Shown piece after piece: positions 12,941 through 24,588 of a DNA stretch of 64,000 nt. The translations under genes were made by a program, and so were the position numbers. The DNA lies in contig JACGCM010000552.1 of the NCBI GenBank assembly GCA_014058105.1, positions 163,695-227,694 of the forward strand, given 5' to 3'. Numbering within the stretch: the first letter of the stretch is position 1; each line of letters begins with the position of its first letter. This DNA comes from Kingdonia uniflora. Lineage: Eukaryota; Streptophyta; Magnoliopsida; Ranunculales; Circaeasteraceae. The notes beneath the pieces are model-generated. The model worked only from the letters and a program-made list of their open reading frames with translations, was not told the DNA's origin and searched no databases.

Positions 12941-13346
12941 CGGTATGCAGATACTCCTTGCGAAGTTCAGGTTTCACATACTTTGGAGGGGTATGGGGGG
13001 TGAGTATGATGAACCCATACCCTTGTTGGATGGGTTTTTTGCAAAATTATGAGAAAACCTTAATAACATACTCTTCTGTTAAAGGTACTCTTAAAGGGCC
13101 GTTTGTTTTTTTTGCCTCTGAGTCTGAGTCTGAGTGTGGGTCTGAGTCTACTTAGTGGTGTTCACTATCTGAGTGGATGCCTTGGAGTGTTTTTTTTTTG
13201 CTAGTTAGATCTCTGACTAAAATAGACAAATACCAAAATACCCCTCTCAGCTTATAAGCAAACACCCCCACCTATTCATCACCAATAGCGCCACCGCCAC
13301 AGCCACCGTCACCCTTTCGTCAGCAACGTCAACACCACATATACAT

Positions 13347-13550
13347 AACAAACACAAATACATAGAAAATAACATGTATATATAACAAACACAAATACAT
13401 AGGAAAAAACTTGTATATATAGCAAACACAAATACATAGGAAAAAACCTGTATATATAGCAAACACAAATACATAGAAAAAAACATGTATATATAACAAA
13501 TACAAATACATAAAAAAGAACATGTATATATAGCAAACACAAATACATAA
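13347..13550. repeat. 37-bp minisatellite, about 5.5 copies
   Basis: Five complete units of 37 bp (core AACAAACACAAATACATAG then an A-run, NTGTATATAT) and a partial one. Because 37 is not a multiple of 3 and the unit lacks stops in the minus frames, several overlapping hydrophobic ORFs appear; these are artefacts of the repeat. Confidence 0.9.
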
Positions 13551-13654
13551 ATTCCTAAAATCAAATAAAGATTAAACATTGGTTTGAAGTTAATATAAAT
13601 AAGCAAATATCAGCCTTAAGAGTTATTACAAATATGCAAACAAATAAGTTCCAA

Positions 13655-14612
13655 TCAAGACATAAGGGCTTCAAGGAAACCAATACACTGCTCTGGAGGA
13701 AGCCTGAGAAACATCAACCTGTAAATGTGCTCATTGGATCCTCCCAAGAACTTCAAACTCTTGAAAAATAATGTATTATCTATCTCATATGAACTGACCA
13801 TATCTTGCAATACCTGTACAACTTCATCACTGGTGTCGTCATTGCTACCAGAAGTATGACTCGCTCCTTAGGCAGTGAATGCAGATATCATAGATTGGAC
13901 CAACTTTGTCAACTTTGTTGGTTCCAATGGCTGATCTTTTCCACTTTGATTGAGTTTGTACACCAACTTGAGACACAGGGGTACGAGAAGTACTACCAGG
14001 AATAGGCTCCCTTCCTGGACTGATAGGGACATCATAAGAAGGAATGGCTTCACCTTCCCATGGATAATCAACTCCAGTGAGGGGAACTTGTATATCTTCA
14101 ACGTTCATATCATCAGGTAGAGGAACATACTTTGTATGTTGGGTGGAGGGCACACTTGCCATACCTGAAGACCATGCAAAATCCCCAGTAGCAGATAGAC
14201 CATCAAACAGTTTCTCCAACAAATCTATATGTTGAAGAAGAGCGGTCTTATACTTCTTCACCTCATAATTCACCTGTAAACAAACATGTAAATAGATGTT
14301 TAAACATAACTATTTATTGCTATATAATCAAATTATAATGCCATTATTCACATTAACTTAGCGCAATGATATTTTCCCAAACTTCTTCAAGCCAATCAAA
14401 GGTGCCTGATACATGATCATATCCATGGCCAGTCCAGTTTATCAACCCTCTCCAAACTTGTCATTGCTTCTTCATGTAATCCCAATCCATTGGTTCTTTA
14501 GTTCCTTCTGTTTCAAGACATAAAATGTTTGCATGTTATTGAGCTCTTCTTCCACTGTCTTCCAAGCTATAGTATTCAGAGATGTTCCAGACACTCTATT
14601 TAAGTTTATCTG
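13655..14612 (-). pseudogene. MYB/SANT-like (L10-interacting MYB type) pseudogene, 3' part
   Basis: Minus-strand reading gives a MYB/SANT-like core remnant (IAWKTVEEELNN near 14545-14580, then WRGLINWTGHGYDHVSGTFDWLEEVW near 14390-14460), an intron about 14277-14350, then KKYKTALLQHIDLLEKLFDG..ATGDFAWSS and a C-terminal part ending in FLEALMS at 13655. This is the pattern of plant MYB/SANT-like proteins related to PIF/Harbinger second ORFs. There are stops in the core. The gene is split at 14612 by insertion of element A; the remaining upstream part resumes at 30824. Confidence 0.65.
14608..14612. repeat. Target-site duplication ATCTG, left (element A)
   Basis: ATCTG directly before the 5' LTR; identical ATCTG at 30824-30828 directly after the 3' LTR. 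Confidence 0.95.
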
Positions 14613-15288
14613 TGTAAGGGCTTATTTCCAATCCTCATACTCAGCCTGATATTCGAGCTCACGTAGTTCGTATAGGCATATTGATAACCAACCAAGGATT
14701 GAGAACAAGCATATCACAATACAAACTTCCTCACCTACAGTTCGAGGATACTGAAGCGACCAGTAATATCGCAATACAAAAGATACTCAGTCAACCATTA
14801 ATAGTTCGTATACAAACGAACATTGTTAGAGATCGTATCTTCATCAATAGTTCAAAGTTACAGTTAAGGCCATCAATAGATCCGTTACAGATTAACAAGT
14901 ATCAAGACGTTACAAAAGACCTCATAAAGACTCATCAGATACGGACGACCAAAACGTACGTCATCAATGTAACCAACGGTCATATTATAAGATCTATAAA
15001 AAGAAACCTGGAGATCAGGATCCAAGACGGTTATTATCACTTACAGAACTCTTAGAGAAAGTTATCCCTGCCAAAACTTAGATATTCAATCTCTTTCTCT
15101 TTGTAATAGCTAGCATCTATATAAAATACCATTCTTTCATAAATCTTCAGGAGAGGTCGTGGTTTTTAACCCATACAAGGGTTTTCCACGCTAAAACTTG
15201 TGTTAATTGCTTCTAGTTCCTAGTCAATATTCTATATTTCAAGGGTATAAGGCTTTATCTTCGTCCAATACGAAAATAGGTTATTACA
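14613..15288 (+). repeat. 5' LTR of element A
   Basis: 676 bp, TGTAAGGGCTTAT...GGTTATTACA. Compared with the 3' LTR it has 25 extra bases around 14771-14800. Confidence 0.95.
15117..15126 (+). promoter_or_regulatory. LTR TATA box (element A 5' LTR)
   Basis: CTATATAAAA at the same place as CTATATAAAA (30652-30661) in the 3' LTR and CTATATAAAC (32913-32922) in the solo LTR, preceded in all three by a TTCAATCTCTTTCTCTTTGT stretch. Likely core promoter of the genomic transcript. Confidence 0.7.
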
Positions 15289-15353
15289 TTTGGGAATCGA
15301 AGCATACACTCAGCGTTCTCCGATCCAGTTTTTTCGTATTCATTTTTTGAAAG
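15289..15353 (+). other. Degenerate primer-binding site and leader
   Basis: Element B reads TTTGGCACCGTCTGTGGGAA right after its LTR; here only TTTGGGAATCG remains, so about ten bases of the primer-binding site are missing. The rest of the leader (ACACTCAGCGTTCTCCGATC) is shared. Confidence 0.75.
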
Positions 15354-16560
15354 ATGCCAAATCAAGAAAATCACACCACGTACTGCCTGACATTTTTATG
15401 AACAACTGTGCATAGAGAAGCCGAACGACGAATTGAACTAGAGAAATAGCTCGCCAGCATGCAGGGCACAATCAGAGTACTTCAAGCTCAAATAACAGCA
15501 AATCTGAGATAACAGAACGCTCTGCCTGTAACCTCGAGGATATCAGTCCATGATCGCCTGGGACATCGAGGCCGAAATCTAGTACTTCCCCAAATTCAGC
15601 AAGAGCTAGTCCTACCTCCAGGTTACGTCAATCCATAATTACCCACCGGAGCAATAATCGATCTGCAACAACAAGAGGAACAAAACAGAGAAAAATCTCA
15701 AATTTCGGTCTATGATCGCATGGGCGAAGTAACAGGAGAGCACAATCCACCAAGAGGGCGAGCAACAAAATGAGCTGTCACATCTCGATAACATCTCACT
15801 GTGGAATAGGTGGACAAACGCATCCAGGAGCTGTTAGATGCCCAAATACTCACTGGAAGAAATAATTATACTAAATTATAGAAGAGCCCGCTCGCACAAG
15901 AGTTGTTGGACGAGGAAGTACCCACAAGTTTTTATACTCTGAAGATTCAGAAATACAATGGAGGAGATCCTGTGGAGCACGTCCAAGAATTTCAGGATTC
16001 TTTGGGGATACATTCAACATCCAATCACATCATCTGTCGTATCTTCCCGACCAGTTTAAAGGGCGAACCTCTACGATGGTTTCACATGCTCAGCGAAGGG
16101 TCTATCTTTACTTTCGAACAACTTCGCGAGCTGTTTGTCAAAAACTATTCGCATAATAAAGACAAGGAAGAGAGTCTTTACTCTTTATTCAGCCTTAAGC
16201 ATGCACCAGATGAAAAATTGGAGACGTTTATCAGGAAAAAATTTGGACTAGCTCAGAAAATCGGCAACCTCGACAAGAAGATCACAATCTCCGCTTTCAC
16301 CAATGCACTGCTCGTAGATGGACGAGTCAAGGAGCACCTGGTTCTCAACAAGCCACTTATGTTGGAGGATATGATTGAGAAGGTCAACAACTTTATCGAC
16401 CTTGAGCGACTGATAACTGAGAAGCCAAGACCTTAACGCATCACCCTACCAACCAAAGGTCATCCCGATAAACGAGTTCATAACAACAATAAAGACTATG
16501 GGGGTGATAAGAAGCGATTCAAGTCCAATGACAATCAAGGACGCCAAGGATGAAGGAAGC
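15354..16560 (+). pseudogene. gag of element A
   Basis: Begins at ATG 15354 (MPNQENHTTY), the counterpart of the gag start in element B. The N-terminal third is full of stops; 15903-16436 is a clean 177-codon stretch of retrotrans_gag type (GDPVEHVQEFQDSL, LKGEPLRWFHMLSEGSI, FTFEQLRELFVKNY). No intact zinc knuckle was seen after it. It would form the capsid. Confidence 0.85.
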
Positions 16561-17054
16561 CAATTCTGTGCATACCACAATTAACAACTACTCTAGCGGA
16601 CTTATACCCGCTGATACAAAAAGATGAATTCTTCAAAAATGCCAATACTCTTCTGCCCATACCAGGAAAACCATACTGCATTCACCACCAGATTTAACAT
16701 CATGACATGGAGCGGTGTTTCGCACTGATATTTCTTCTCCAGAGTATATTCGCACAGGGTCGAATACTTGAGTATATCGTTGACATCAAAAGTTATAAGG
16801 ATGGCAGCTACAAGACTGACGCCAAGATCGTCCAAGTTGACGAAACAAATGAAGAAAAATATGAATACTTCATCGAGACTCAGACAATCAACAACTCAAA
16901 TAGATCTAAGCATAGGCGCGTCGGACAATGCCATGATCTAACAATGATAGATAAAAAAGCTCGTTTGTTGCTAGAATCCAACAATCGATGAGCTGGGATT
17001 TCTTTCGAAGACTATGAGGTTCGCCACGTCAACTTTCCACACCAAGATGCACTT

Positions 17055-17363
17055 ATGATCATGTTAAAAATGAAGAACATAGTTCTACATACGATGATGG
17101 TAGATACCGGCAGCAGCATCAAACTAATTTTTTAGGGCACAATCGACCAAATGGGCTTAGCAGACAAGGTCGAACCAAGTGACATCAATGTCTCTGGATT
17201 CAACGGTTCTATGAAAGAACGTGTGGGGAAAATCATACTTCCCATCACAGCCGAACCAGTCATGCTTGACGTAGTCTTTTACGTCATCAAGGCCAAATCC
17301 TGTTACTTGGGCATCATGGGGCGGCCATGGTTGCATAACATGAAAGCTATTCCCTCCACATAA
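17055..17363 (+). pseudogene. Aspartic protease domain of element A
   Basis: Catalytic VDTGSS is followed by a TAG about nine codons on (after IKLIF), then the rest of the domain to YLGIMGRPWLHNMKA. Element B has the same domain without that stop. Confidence 0.85.
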
Positions 17364-17521
17364 CATTAGGCGTTACGATTCGACTGGAAAGGGGGGATCT
17401 ACGAAATTAAAGGAAGCCCGAAATTGGCTCGAGCTTGCGATACACAATTTCTATTGAAGCTAAGCCAGCTGCAATAACTCCGGCATAGCAATTACAGCAG
17501 TCAATTCCAGCAGAACCTCAG

Positions 17522-18905
17522 TTGCCAAATGTTGAACCAACAGAGTACGTCGAGATCAGTGGCACGCAAAGAGGAACTCACATTAGAACTCTCTTGAGCG
17601 CAGAGGAACGCTCAAATCTCATACAATTCCTCACAGATAACAGTGACATCTTTGCATGGACGTTTCATGAAATGCCAGGGATCGATCTCACTATAGCATG
17701 CCACAAGCTAGGGTTGAAAGAAAAAGCATAACCGATCAAACAAAAGCAACGAACTCTAGCACCAAAACTGTGATGAATAAAGAGATAGACAAATTGATTG
17801 AGGTCGATTTCATTCGCAAAGCTATTTACCCGGACTGGATCTCGAACATTATCGCAGTCCTAAAGAAGAATGGCAAAATCAGAGTCTGTGTTGATTTCAT
17901 GGACCTCAACAAACATACTCCGAAAGATAGCTTTCCACTTCCAATCATCAATCACCTGCTTGATTCTATAGCAAGGCACGAACTGCTCTCAATGATGGGT
18001 GCCGCATCAGGATATAATCAGATACCACTTCTTCCTGAAGATCAAGACAAGACTGCATTCATCACAGGTCTATATTGCTATAAAGTCATGCCTTTCGGCC
18101 TGAAAAATGTCGGCGCCACCTATCAGAGATTGATGACACAAATGTTCAAATGCCAACTTGGTAAAATAATGGAGGTCTACATTGATGATATGCTCTGCAA
18201 AAGTCTCTAGAAAGATGACCACCTTACAGATTTACGAGCAACTTTCGTGATTTTGCGATCTTACAAGATGCGTTTAAATCCCGATAAATGCCAGTTCGGC
18301 GTTCAATCCGGAAAATTTTTGGGTCATCTAATAAGCAAACGAGGGATTGAAGCCGATCCGTCAAACATATGATCTTTCTTGGCTATGCCTTCACCAAAGA
18401 TAAAGAAGGACGTTCAGAACTAGCCGGGAAGATTGCAGCACTGAATAGATTTGTATCCAAGTCTTCAGACATATGTCAACCTTTATTCGATCTGTTAAAA
18501 TGAGGGACATCACGAGGAAAATCAAAGAAAAATCCTAAGATTGAATGGACAGACCAATGCGAAGCAGCTTTCCTCGAACTCAAACGTTATTTGGGCAAAC
18601 CACCAGTTATGAGCACACCAGCAGATGGAGAAGATCTCACAGTATATCTAGCTGTTACGGATACATCTTTCAGCTCTGTTCTTCTCCGACTCAAAGAAAG
18701 AACTGAGAAACCAGTCTATTTTATCAGCAAAGCTCTGACTCCCGCTGAAACGAGATACATCAAAATTAAGAAGCTTCTTCTCGCTCTCGTCTATACATCC
18801 CAGAAATTAAAACAATACTTCCAAGCTCATACTATTTGTGTTTTGACGAACCATCCACTCCGCAAAATCTTATCCAAGCGTGAAAAATCTCGACGTATTC
18901 AATAA
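17522..18905 (+). pseudogene. Reverse transcriptase and Ty3-type RNase H of element A
   Basis: Recognisable RT motifs: KLIEVDFIRKAIYPDWISN, RVCVDFMDLNKHTPKDSFPLP, MPFGLKNVGATYQRLM and catalytic YIDD near 18184. A TAA at about 17729 and a TAG after YIDDMLCKSL break the frame; connection and RNase H follow (GKPPVMSTP..., KPVYFISKALTPAETRYIKI, VLTNHPLRKILSK) up to 18905. Confidence 0.9.
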
Positions 18906-19079
18906 TGGCCAGTAACCCTCAAGGAGCACGATATACATTTTGAACCACGTCATTCCAAAAAAGGTCAAGCCGTAGCAGATTTTCTAGCAGACTTTCCATT
19001 AGAGGATCCTGATTGGGAAGAAGATTTTATTGGTCAAAAAGATGAATCGCTCATGGACCAGTCAGAAGATAAATCAGAT

Positions 19080-19490
19080 TGGGTAACAAAGAAAGGTTGG
19101 TGACTTTTCACCGATGGCTCCGTCGGACCAGCCGGATCAGGAATTGGGATTGTCCTTATTACTTCTTCCAATGATCAGCTTGAAAAATCCATTCGCCTCA
19201 ATTTTGAAGCATCCAATAATGAGGCAGAATATGAGGCATTTATTCATGGCTTGGACATGGCACTCACACTGGGTGTAGCAAAGCTCTCTGTCTACACAGA
19301 TTCGTTACTAATCATCAACCATTACACATGCGTATATCAAACCAATGGGAGAATGGTCGACTATGCTGCTGGAGTGGTCGAACGAATGAGCAAATTTTAG
19401 ACAATTTTTTTGGAGCATTTCCCAAGGGGGGGGAAATAGACATGCAGATGCACTCGCTTATCTTGCTGGTGTCCTGGGATCAGAAGCCCG
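19080..19490 (+). pseudogene. Second RNase H domain of element A
   Basis: An additional RNase H between the Ty3-type RNase H and integrase, as known for Tat elements. It shows FTDGSVGPAGSGIGIVL, NNEAEYEAFIHGLDMALTLG and VYTDSLLIINH, so three acidic catalytic positions are kept. A TGA stands before FTDGS and a TAG after MSKF; the end (PRGG..HADALAYLAGVLG) is frameshifted at a G-run near 19425. Confidence 0.85.
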
Positions 19491-19583
19491 TTGCTTAAAA
19501 ATTGGCATCATTTCTAACCCCAGCATTAACACTATCGTGTCCAACACCATTAATATTGGGGGCAGCAAGGAGGTCGAAGATGA

Positions 19584-20830
19584 TTGGAGACAACCTTCAT
19601 TACATACATCGGACCTCAAAATAAATTCGACGGTCCACTTCCTGAGGACCTTACAGAGCGGCGAAGATTAATTGACAATGCTCGAAGATACATTGTTCAA
19701 GATAATCTCCTATACAAAATTTTGGTCACTGGTCCATACCTCGTTTGCCCATCTGATAAAGAAGCACAACAATTATTGCACGATCTACATGAAGGCACGT
19801 GCGGATCCCATGCAGCTGGACGATCTCTTACAAACAGAGCTTTAACTCAAGGAATGTTTTGGGCTAAGATAAAAGCACAGGTAATCGAATATGCTCGTAA
19901 GTGTGACGCTTGTCAGCGGCATGGACCTAAAATACGAGCTCCAACACTCGAACTACACTCGAGACAAGTCACTTGGCCGTTCAGACGATGGGCTCTCGAT
20001 CTCGTATGAGAGTTTCCTACAGCAGCAAAAAAGCAAAAACATTTGTTGGTCGCTACAGATTACTTTACTAAATGGGTAGAAGAAGTCCCGTTGTGCCGAA
20101 CCCGAGAAGACGAAGTCATCCGATTTATCTGGGAGAACATTATTATCCGATTCGGCAGACCACACCTCATCATAATTAATAATGGACCACCATTCGTTGG
20201 CTCCTAAATAGTCGCATCCCTCAATGAGCACAATATCATTCATTCTCCATCCAATCCTTATTATCCACAGGGAAACATACAAGCTGAGATTAGTAATCGA
20301 ACTATCGTGAATGGCACCAAGAAGCATTTAGACGACATAAAGGAGAACTGGGTGAACGAGTTACCATATGTACTTTGGGCCTACCGAACAACTCTCAGAC
20401 AACAACAGGTTGTACTCTATTTTTACTAGTTTACGAGACTGAAGCCATCATTCCCACTCAATATCATCATCCAATACGTGATCACGAGATGACAGATGAA
20501 GAAAACGAGTTTCAGATCACATGCAATCTGAATTTGATCAAAGAGACACGTGATAAAGCCCTTGTTAATCTTGGAAGATATCAGCTTGCGTTATCCCGAT
20601 CTTATAACAAGGGTGTTCGACACTGAGAATTCAAAGTTAAAGACCTCATTCTCAGATAAATTCCACAACATCGCAAAGCACCTAATGTTGGGAAGCTAGC
20701 AGACAATTGGGAAGGTCCGTTTATCGTAACTGGCACAAGTGGTTTAGGATCCTACGATCTCAGTACATATGAAGGTGTACCTGTAGCTAATCTGTGGAAT
20801 ACCTATCGATTGAAGCTGCACCGGAGATAA
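19584..20830 (+). pseudogene. Integrase of element A
   Basis: Zinc-binding H-H-C-C region (DLHEGTCGSHAAG..., RKCDACQRHGPKIR) is intact; the catalytic core starts at TDYFTKWVEE. At the second catalytic position the usual DNG reads NNG (LIIINNGPPF). Stops and a frameshift (near 20400) follow. The C-terminal part with GLGSYDLSTYEGVPVANLWN ends at TAA 20828-20830. Confidence 0.88.
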
Positions 20831-20960
20831 ACATGCTGTAATATCCGATATTATGCAATAAAGTATTTTTTCATCATCATCTTGCAAGTCTACTTAGTTC
20901 AAGCATTTCTACCTATCTCCGCCTATACCAGAAAATTACTACAACATAGTTATTCATACT

Positions 20961-21895
20961 CGCTCTCCGAGGGTCGCTTATTGAGTCAATCAATTCGATC
21001 TGACAGAGATGCACTATATAGCTATTCAATATTTAAAGATGTCTCAGTACGATTGCTTATTGATACACTCAATTTGACCTGTGACTGAGACCTACTTCAT
21101 AGCTATTCAAATACACACGCTCTCCGAGAGTCGCTTATTGAGTCAATCAATTTGATATGGCAGAGATGCACTATACAGCTATGCCATATTCAATACATCT
21201 CATTACAGTCGCTTATTGATACGCTCAATTCGACCAGTAACTGAGACCTACTACATAGCTATTCAAATACACACGCTCTTCGTGGGTCGCTTATTGAGTC
21301 AATCAATTCAATCTGGCAGAGATGCACTATACAGCTATGTTATATTCAATACATCTCATTACAGTCGCTTATTGATACACTCAATTCAACCAGTAACTGA
21401 GACCTACTACATAGCTATTCAAATACACACGCTCTCCGAGGGTCGCTTATTGAGTCAATCAATTCGATCTGGCAGAGATGCACCATAAAGCTATGCCATA
21501 TTCAATACATCTCATTACAGTCACTTATTGATACGCTCAATTCGACCAGTAACTGAGACCTACTACATAGTTATTCAAATACACACGCTCTCCGAGGGTC
21601 GCTTATTGAGTCAATCAATTCGATCTGGCAGATGTGCACTATACAACTATGTCATATTCAATACATCTCATTACAGTCACTTATTGATATGCTTAATTCA
21701 ACCTGTAACTGAAAAACTGTAACATAGCTCTTCCAGTATACACGCTCTCCCGAGGGTCGCTTATTGAGTTAATCAATTCGACCTAGTCGAGACGCTATAC
21801 AGCTATTTTACATTTAATGCACCTCTTTACGGTTGCTTATTAACTTGTTCAATTCGACCTCTACAAAAAAGAATACAACATCCCTCCAGTCATAT
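20961..21895. repeat. 156-bp tandem array, element A
   Basis: The marker CGCTCTYCG starts at 20961, 21118, 21274, 21430, 21586 and 21743, i.e. a 156-157 bp period. Each unit is itself two related halves of about 78 bp sharing TCGCTTATTGA and an ACATAGCTAT/ATACAGCTAT end. The array lies between the end of pol and the end of the antisense gene. Confidence 0.92.
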
Positions 21896-22012
21896 CTCTT
21901 TACATGGTCGTTTATTGGTTCACCCAGTTCGACAATTCATAGAGATAACAAAAATAAAAACATTTGTTTACTACAACAAAGATATATTTATACTCTGTCT
22001 AATAGCAGTTAA

Positions 22013-23140
22013 CTATTCTTCTCGCTTTAGGCGTACAGTATTCAAACTTTCCCCAGGCCCAGACGAAAGTAAGACAGGGAAAGGTATAGCAGTATCAACT
22101 TTAATAGGAGACGCATTTAACAGCTCTGTAACTTTCGACATCAGATTATCTATATAAGATAACCGCGTGAACTGCATATCGTACTCCATACCGTGTTTAG
22201 ACGAAGCAGCCAAAATCGAATCACGCTCTTGCCGTAATTTCTCTACATCAGTATGCAACATAGCCATAGTGTGCAATGTAGCATTATTTGTAGTTAATAA
22301 CATAGCTTCACCAAACTCGGTCTTCATTTTGGTCAGTTCGTCGTCAAGATCCTTGCATCGATCTGCCAGAGTCTTTTTCTCCTGCAGCAACGAATCCCTA
22401 TATTGCTTCGTTATCTGCACACTACGCTCCATCTCATCCTTCAGACACTTCAACTTATTTCACACCTTCTGAGAATACTTGCTTTCGTCGTCTGTGACAT
22501 CTACCAACCTTAGCGACTCCTTATACTTCACATGGAGCTCCCCGTAAACTTCATTACCTTGCATACACTCTAATATCAAGGCTTGTTTTTCTCGGTTAAG
22601 ATCGGTGATCCGTGAGTTATACTTATTGATGGTTTCATTCAGCTCTTAATTTCTCTTGGAACATGCTTCCTCATGAGTTTTGGCACGGTCACTTTTTCTT
22701 TGACAAGAGTCTCGAGCTTCACGTAAATTCCAGCTTATCTTTTTCAGACGCTCTCGTATATTAAAAAGTTTCGCATCCTGCTTCTTTAACAGATCATAAT
22801 TATCTGTCACTGCCAATTGATAATACAACAGATCACTCTTATATTTTTCAATTGTACTCGACAGATCCAAGACTTATTGGTTCGCAGTCATGGTTTCCAA
22901 TTTTTTCTTCTTTAAAGAATATTTTTACAACTTGACCTCATTATGGGAAGTCAATATCTATGCATCCTTACTTGACAACTCTACAGTCACAGCATTCAGC
23001 CGACTATGCAGCTCCAATATCTCAGCCTCCAGCTTCGAGTTCAACAAGGTCGTATATTCAACCGCCAACGAACACCGCTGCAATTCTGCGGTCAGTTCTT
23101 TATTTAAAGCAGAAAGTTCATTCTACTTATCGACATCAAC
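22013..23140 (-). pseudogene. Antisense gene of element A, block 3 (coiled coil)
   Basis: Minus-strand exon-like block starting after an AG acceptor (TTCTAG|GTTGATGTC) at 23140 and ending at a stop near 22013 (..SSGPGESLNTVRLKREE). Glu/Lys/Leu-rich sequence predicts a long coiled coil (LQRCSLAVEYTTLLNSKLEAE, KKQDAKLFNIRERLKKISW, KCLKDEMERSVQITKQYRD). At least five in-frame stops. Element B carries the same block at 56019-57154. Confidence 0.7.
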
Positions 23141-23293
23141 CTAGAAGAATAAATTACAAGGGACACACATCTATCAACAAATATTTATGCAAGCAAGACA
23201 TATCATTCAACAACATTTATTACAACATCAAGCTATGATACACAAATTAACTACATTATGCAGAGCACAATCATATGCCACAGTTTAGTTGGC

Positions 23294-24444
23294 TTATGAT
23301 TGAACCCTACTACTACTCGCATCTACTTGCAAAGGTTCATTGAAGATTACGACCTCTTGAGGACGGGTCTTATGCCGGGTGTGAGGTAACAGATCTTCGA
23401 CTTCCTCCTCCTCAGACTCTTCAGCTCGCGGTTTCGAGGTTGAAGCTCTTCCACCCTCATTACCTTTTGCAAACCACATATTTTCAACTTTATCATTCTC
23501 TACCTTAACATCTTTACCACAGCTCAAGATATAACATCTAAATTCATTTTCCACTCTCTCGAGCTCGCCCCCATAAAATACGATCACATCGGCTATTTGA
23601 CGTTCGTGATCTGCTTTACTAGCACATTTTCCCCATTTTGGAGTAAGATACTTCTTCAAGCGCGATTGGGACACTTGCAGACGTTTCTGCGTATCTATTA
23701 AACGCGCTTCTAACAATGTCACTCTCTTCTCTGAACTCTGCAACAATTTATTACACTCCACCTTTTCCATCTCCAGACATGCATTATGATCCTTGCATGG
23801 CTTCAGTTCGTCATGAGCATGCCTTAGATCATTTTCTAATTGTGACTAGACCCTTCTATCTTCCTTCTTTATATTGAAGAAAAGGATCCTCATCATTTTT
23901 CGCCCCTACAAAAGTTAAGCTCATCAGGCATTACACCTACACTACCCCATATGATTGATACACCAGCCCAAGCTGAGTATCTTTTCACCTCTATACTATG
24001 GCGATTACGCGCCTCTTGCGCTATGAATTTTACCCGAGCTGGATCAGGCACTACACCTCTCTCAGTTAACAGTTCTAAATAGGCCTCCTTCAAACCCCGC
24101 TAACTATCTACTTCGGCCTCAAAATAAAGTCTCAAAGATAATAACGACCTTTGACACTCTAACTTATCACTCTCATCAACGAACTGCTTATCCTTAAGGG
24201 ATTTTTAGAATAAGACAAACTTATCGCTCTCTTTCCACAAAACCTCATCCCTCTCAATTTTTATCTTCCCGTATCTACATTAAAGCTCGAATAACTCTTT
24301 AAAGGTGTTATCAAAATTGGACTTATGTAGACGTCTCTCATATTCAAGTTTATTATGTACCTGTTGAACACGATTGATGGAATCCCTTGCTCGACTCAGG
24401 GCCTTCTCCATCTCGATCACTTTCCCCCTCAAACAAACTGCCTC
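23294..24444 (-). pseudogene. Antisense gene of element A, block 2
   Basis: Starts after acceptor ATATGTAG|GAGGCAG at 24444 and ends ..VDASSSRVQS at 23294. Contains VIEMEKALSRARDSI-like coiled coil, a segment EAYLELLTERGVVPDPARVKF, and an acidic SEEEEVEDLLPH tail. Frameshifted near 23900. Counterpart in B: 54728-55885. Confidence 0.7.
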
Positions 24445-24588
24445 CTACATATAAATTATACATTCACCATCAAACAACATATATCAACAACAACAAAAAA
24501 ATTTAATTCTCAGCAAAAAAGATATATCACCACTACAAGGGACAAGTTCGACAAGACATTTAAAAAAAACTATCTTACAGCTACATAA

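Larger units (their letters stand above)
10984..13093. other. Intergenic region with small repeats
   Basis: Upstream of the bL17 gene: 5' UTR/promoter up to about 11,540 (purine-rich GAGAGAGAA stretch), then no recognisable gene. The ORFs at 11142-11438, 11874-12077 and 12958-13155 have no domain I can name. Small repeats are listed separately. Confidence 0.5.

Noticed and set aside
13247..13606. Overlapping hydrophobic minus-strand ORFs that look like a multi-pass membrane protein
   Set aside because: They come from a 37-bp minisatellite without stops; three frames are open at once because 37 is not a multiple of 3.
20882..21722. Plus-strand ORFs with repeated SEGRLLSQSIRSGRDA-like segments
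   Set aside because: These are translations of the 156-bp tandem array. The period is divisible by 3, which keeps the frame open by chance; no start context or homolog.
22167..22472. Plus-strand ORFs across the antisense coiled-coil blocks of element A
   Set aside because: Shadows of the minus-strand gene, which is the frame conserved with element B.
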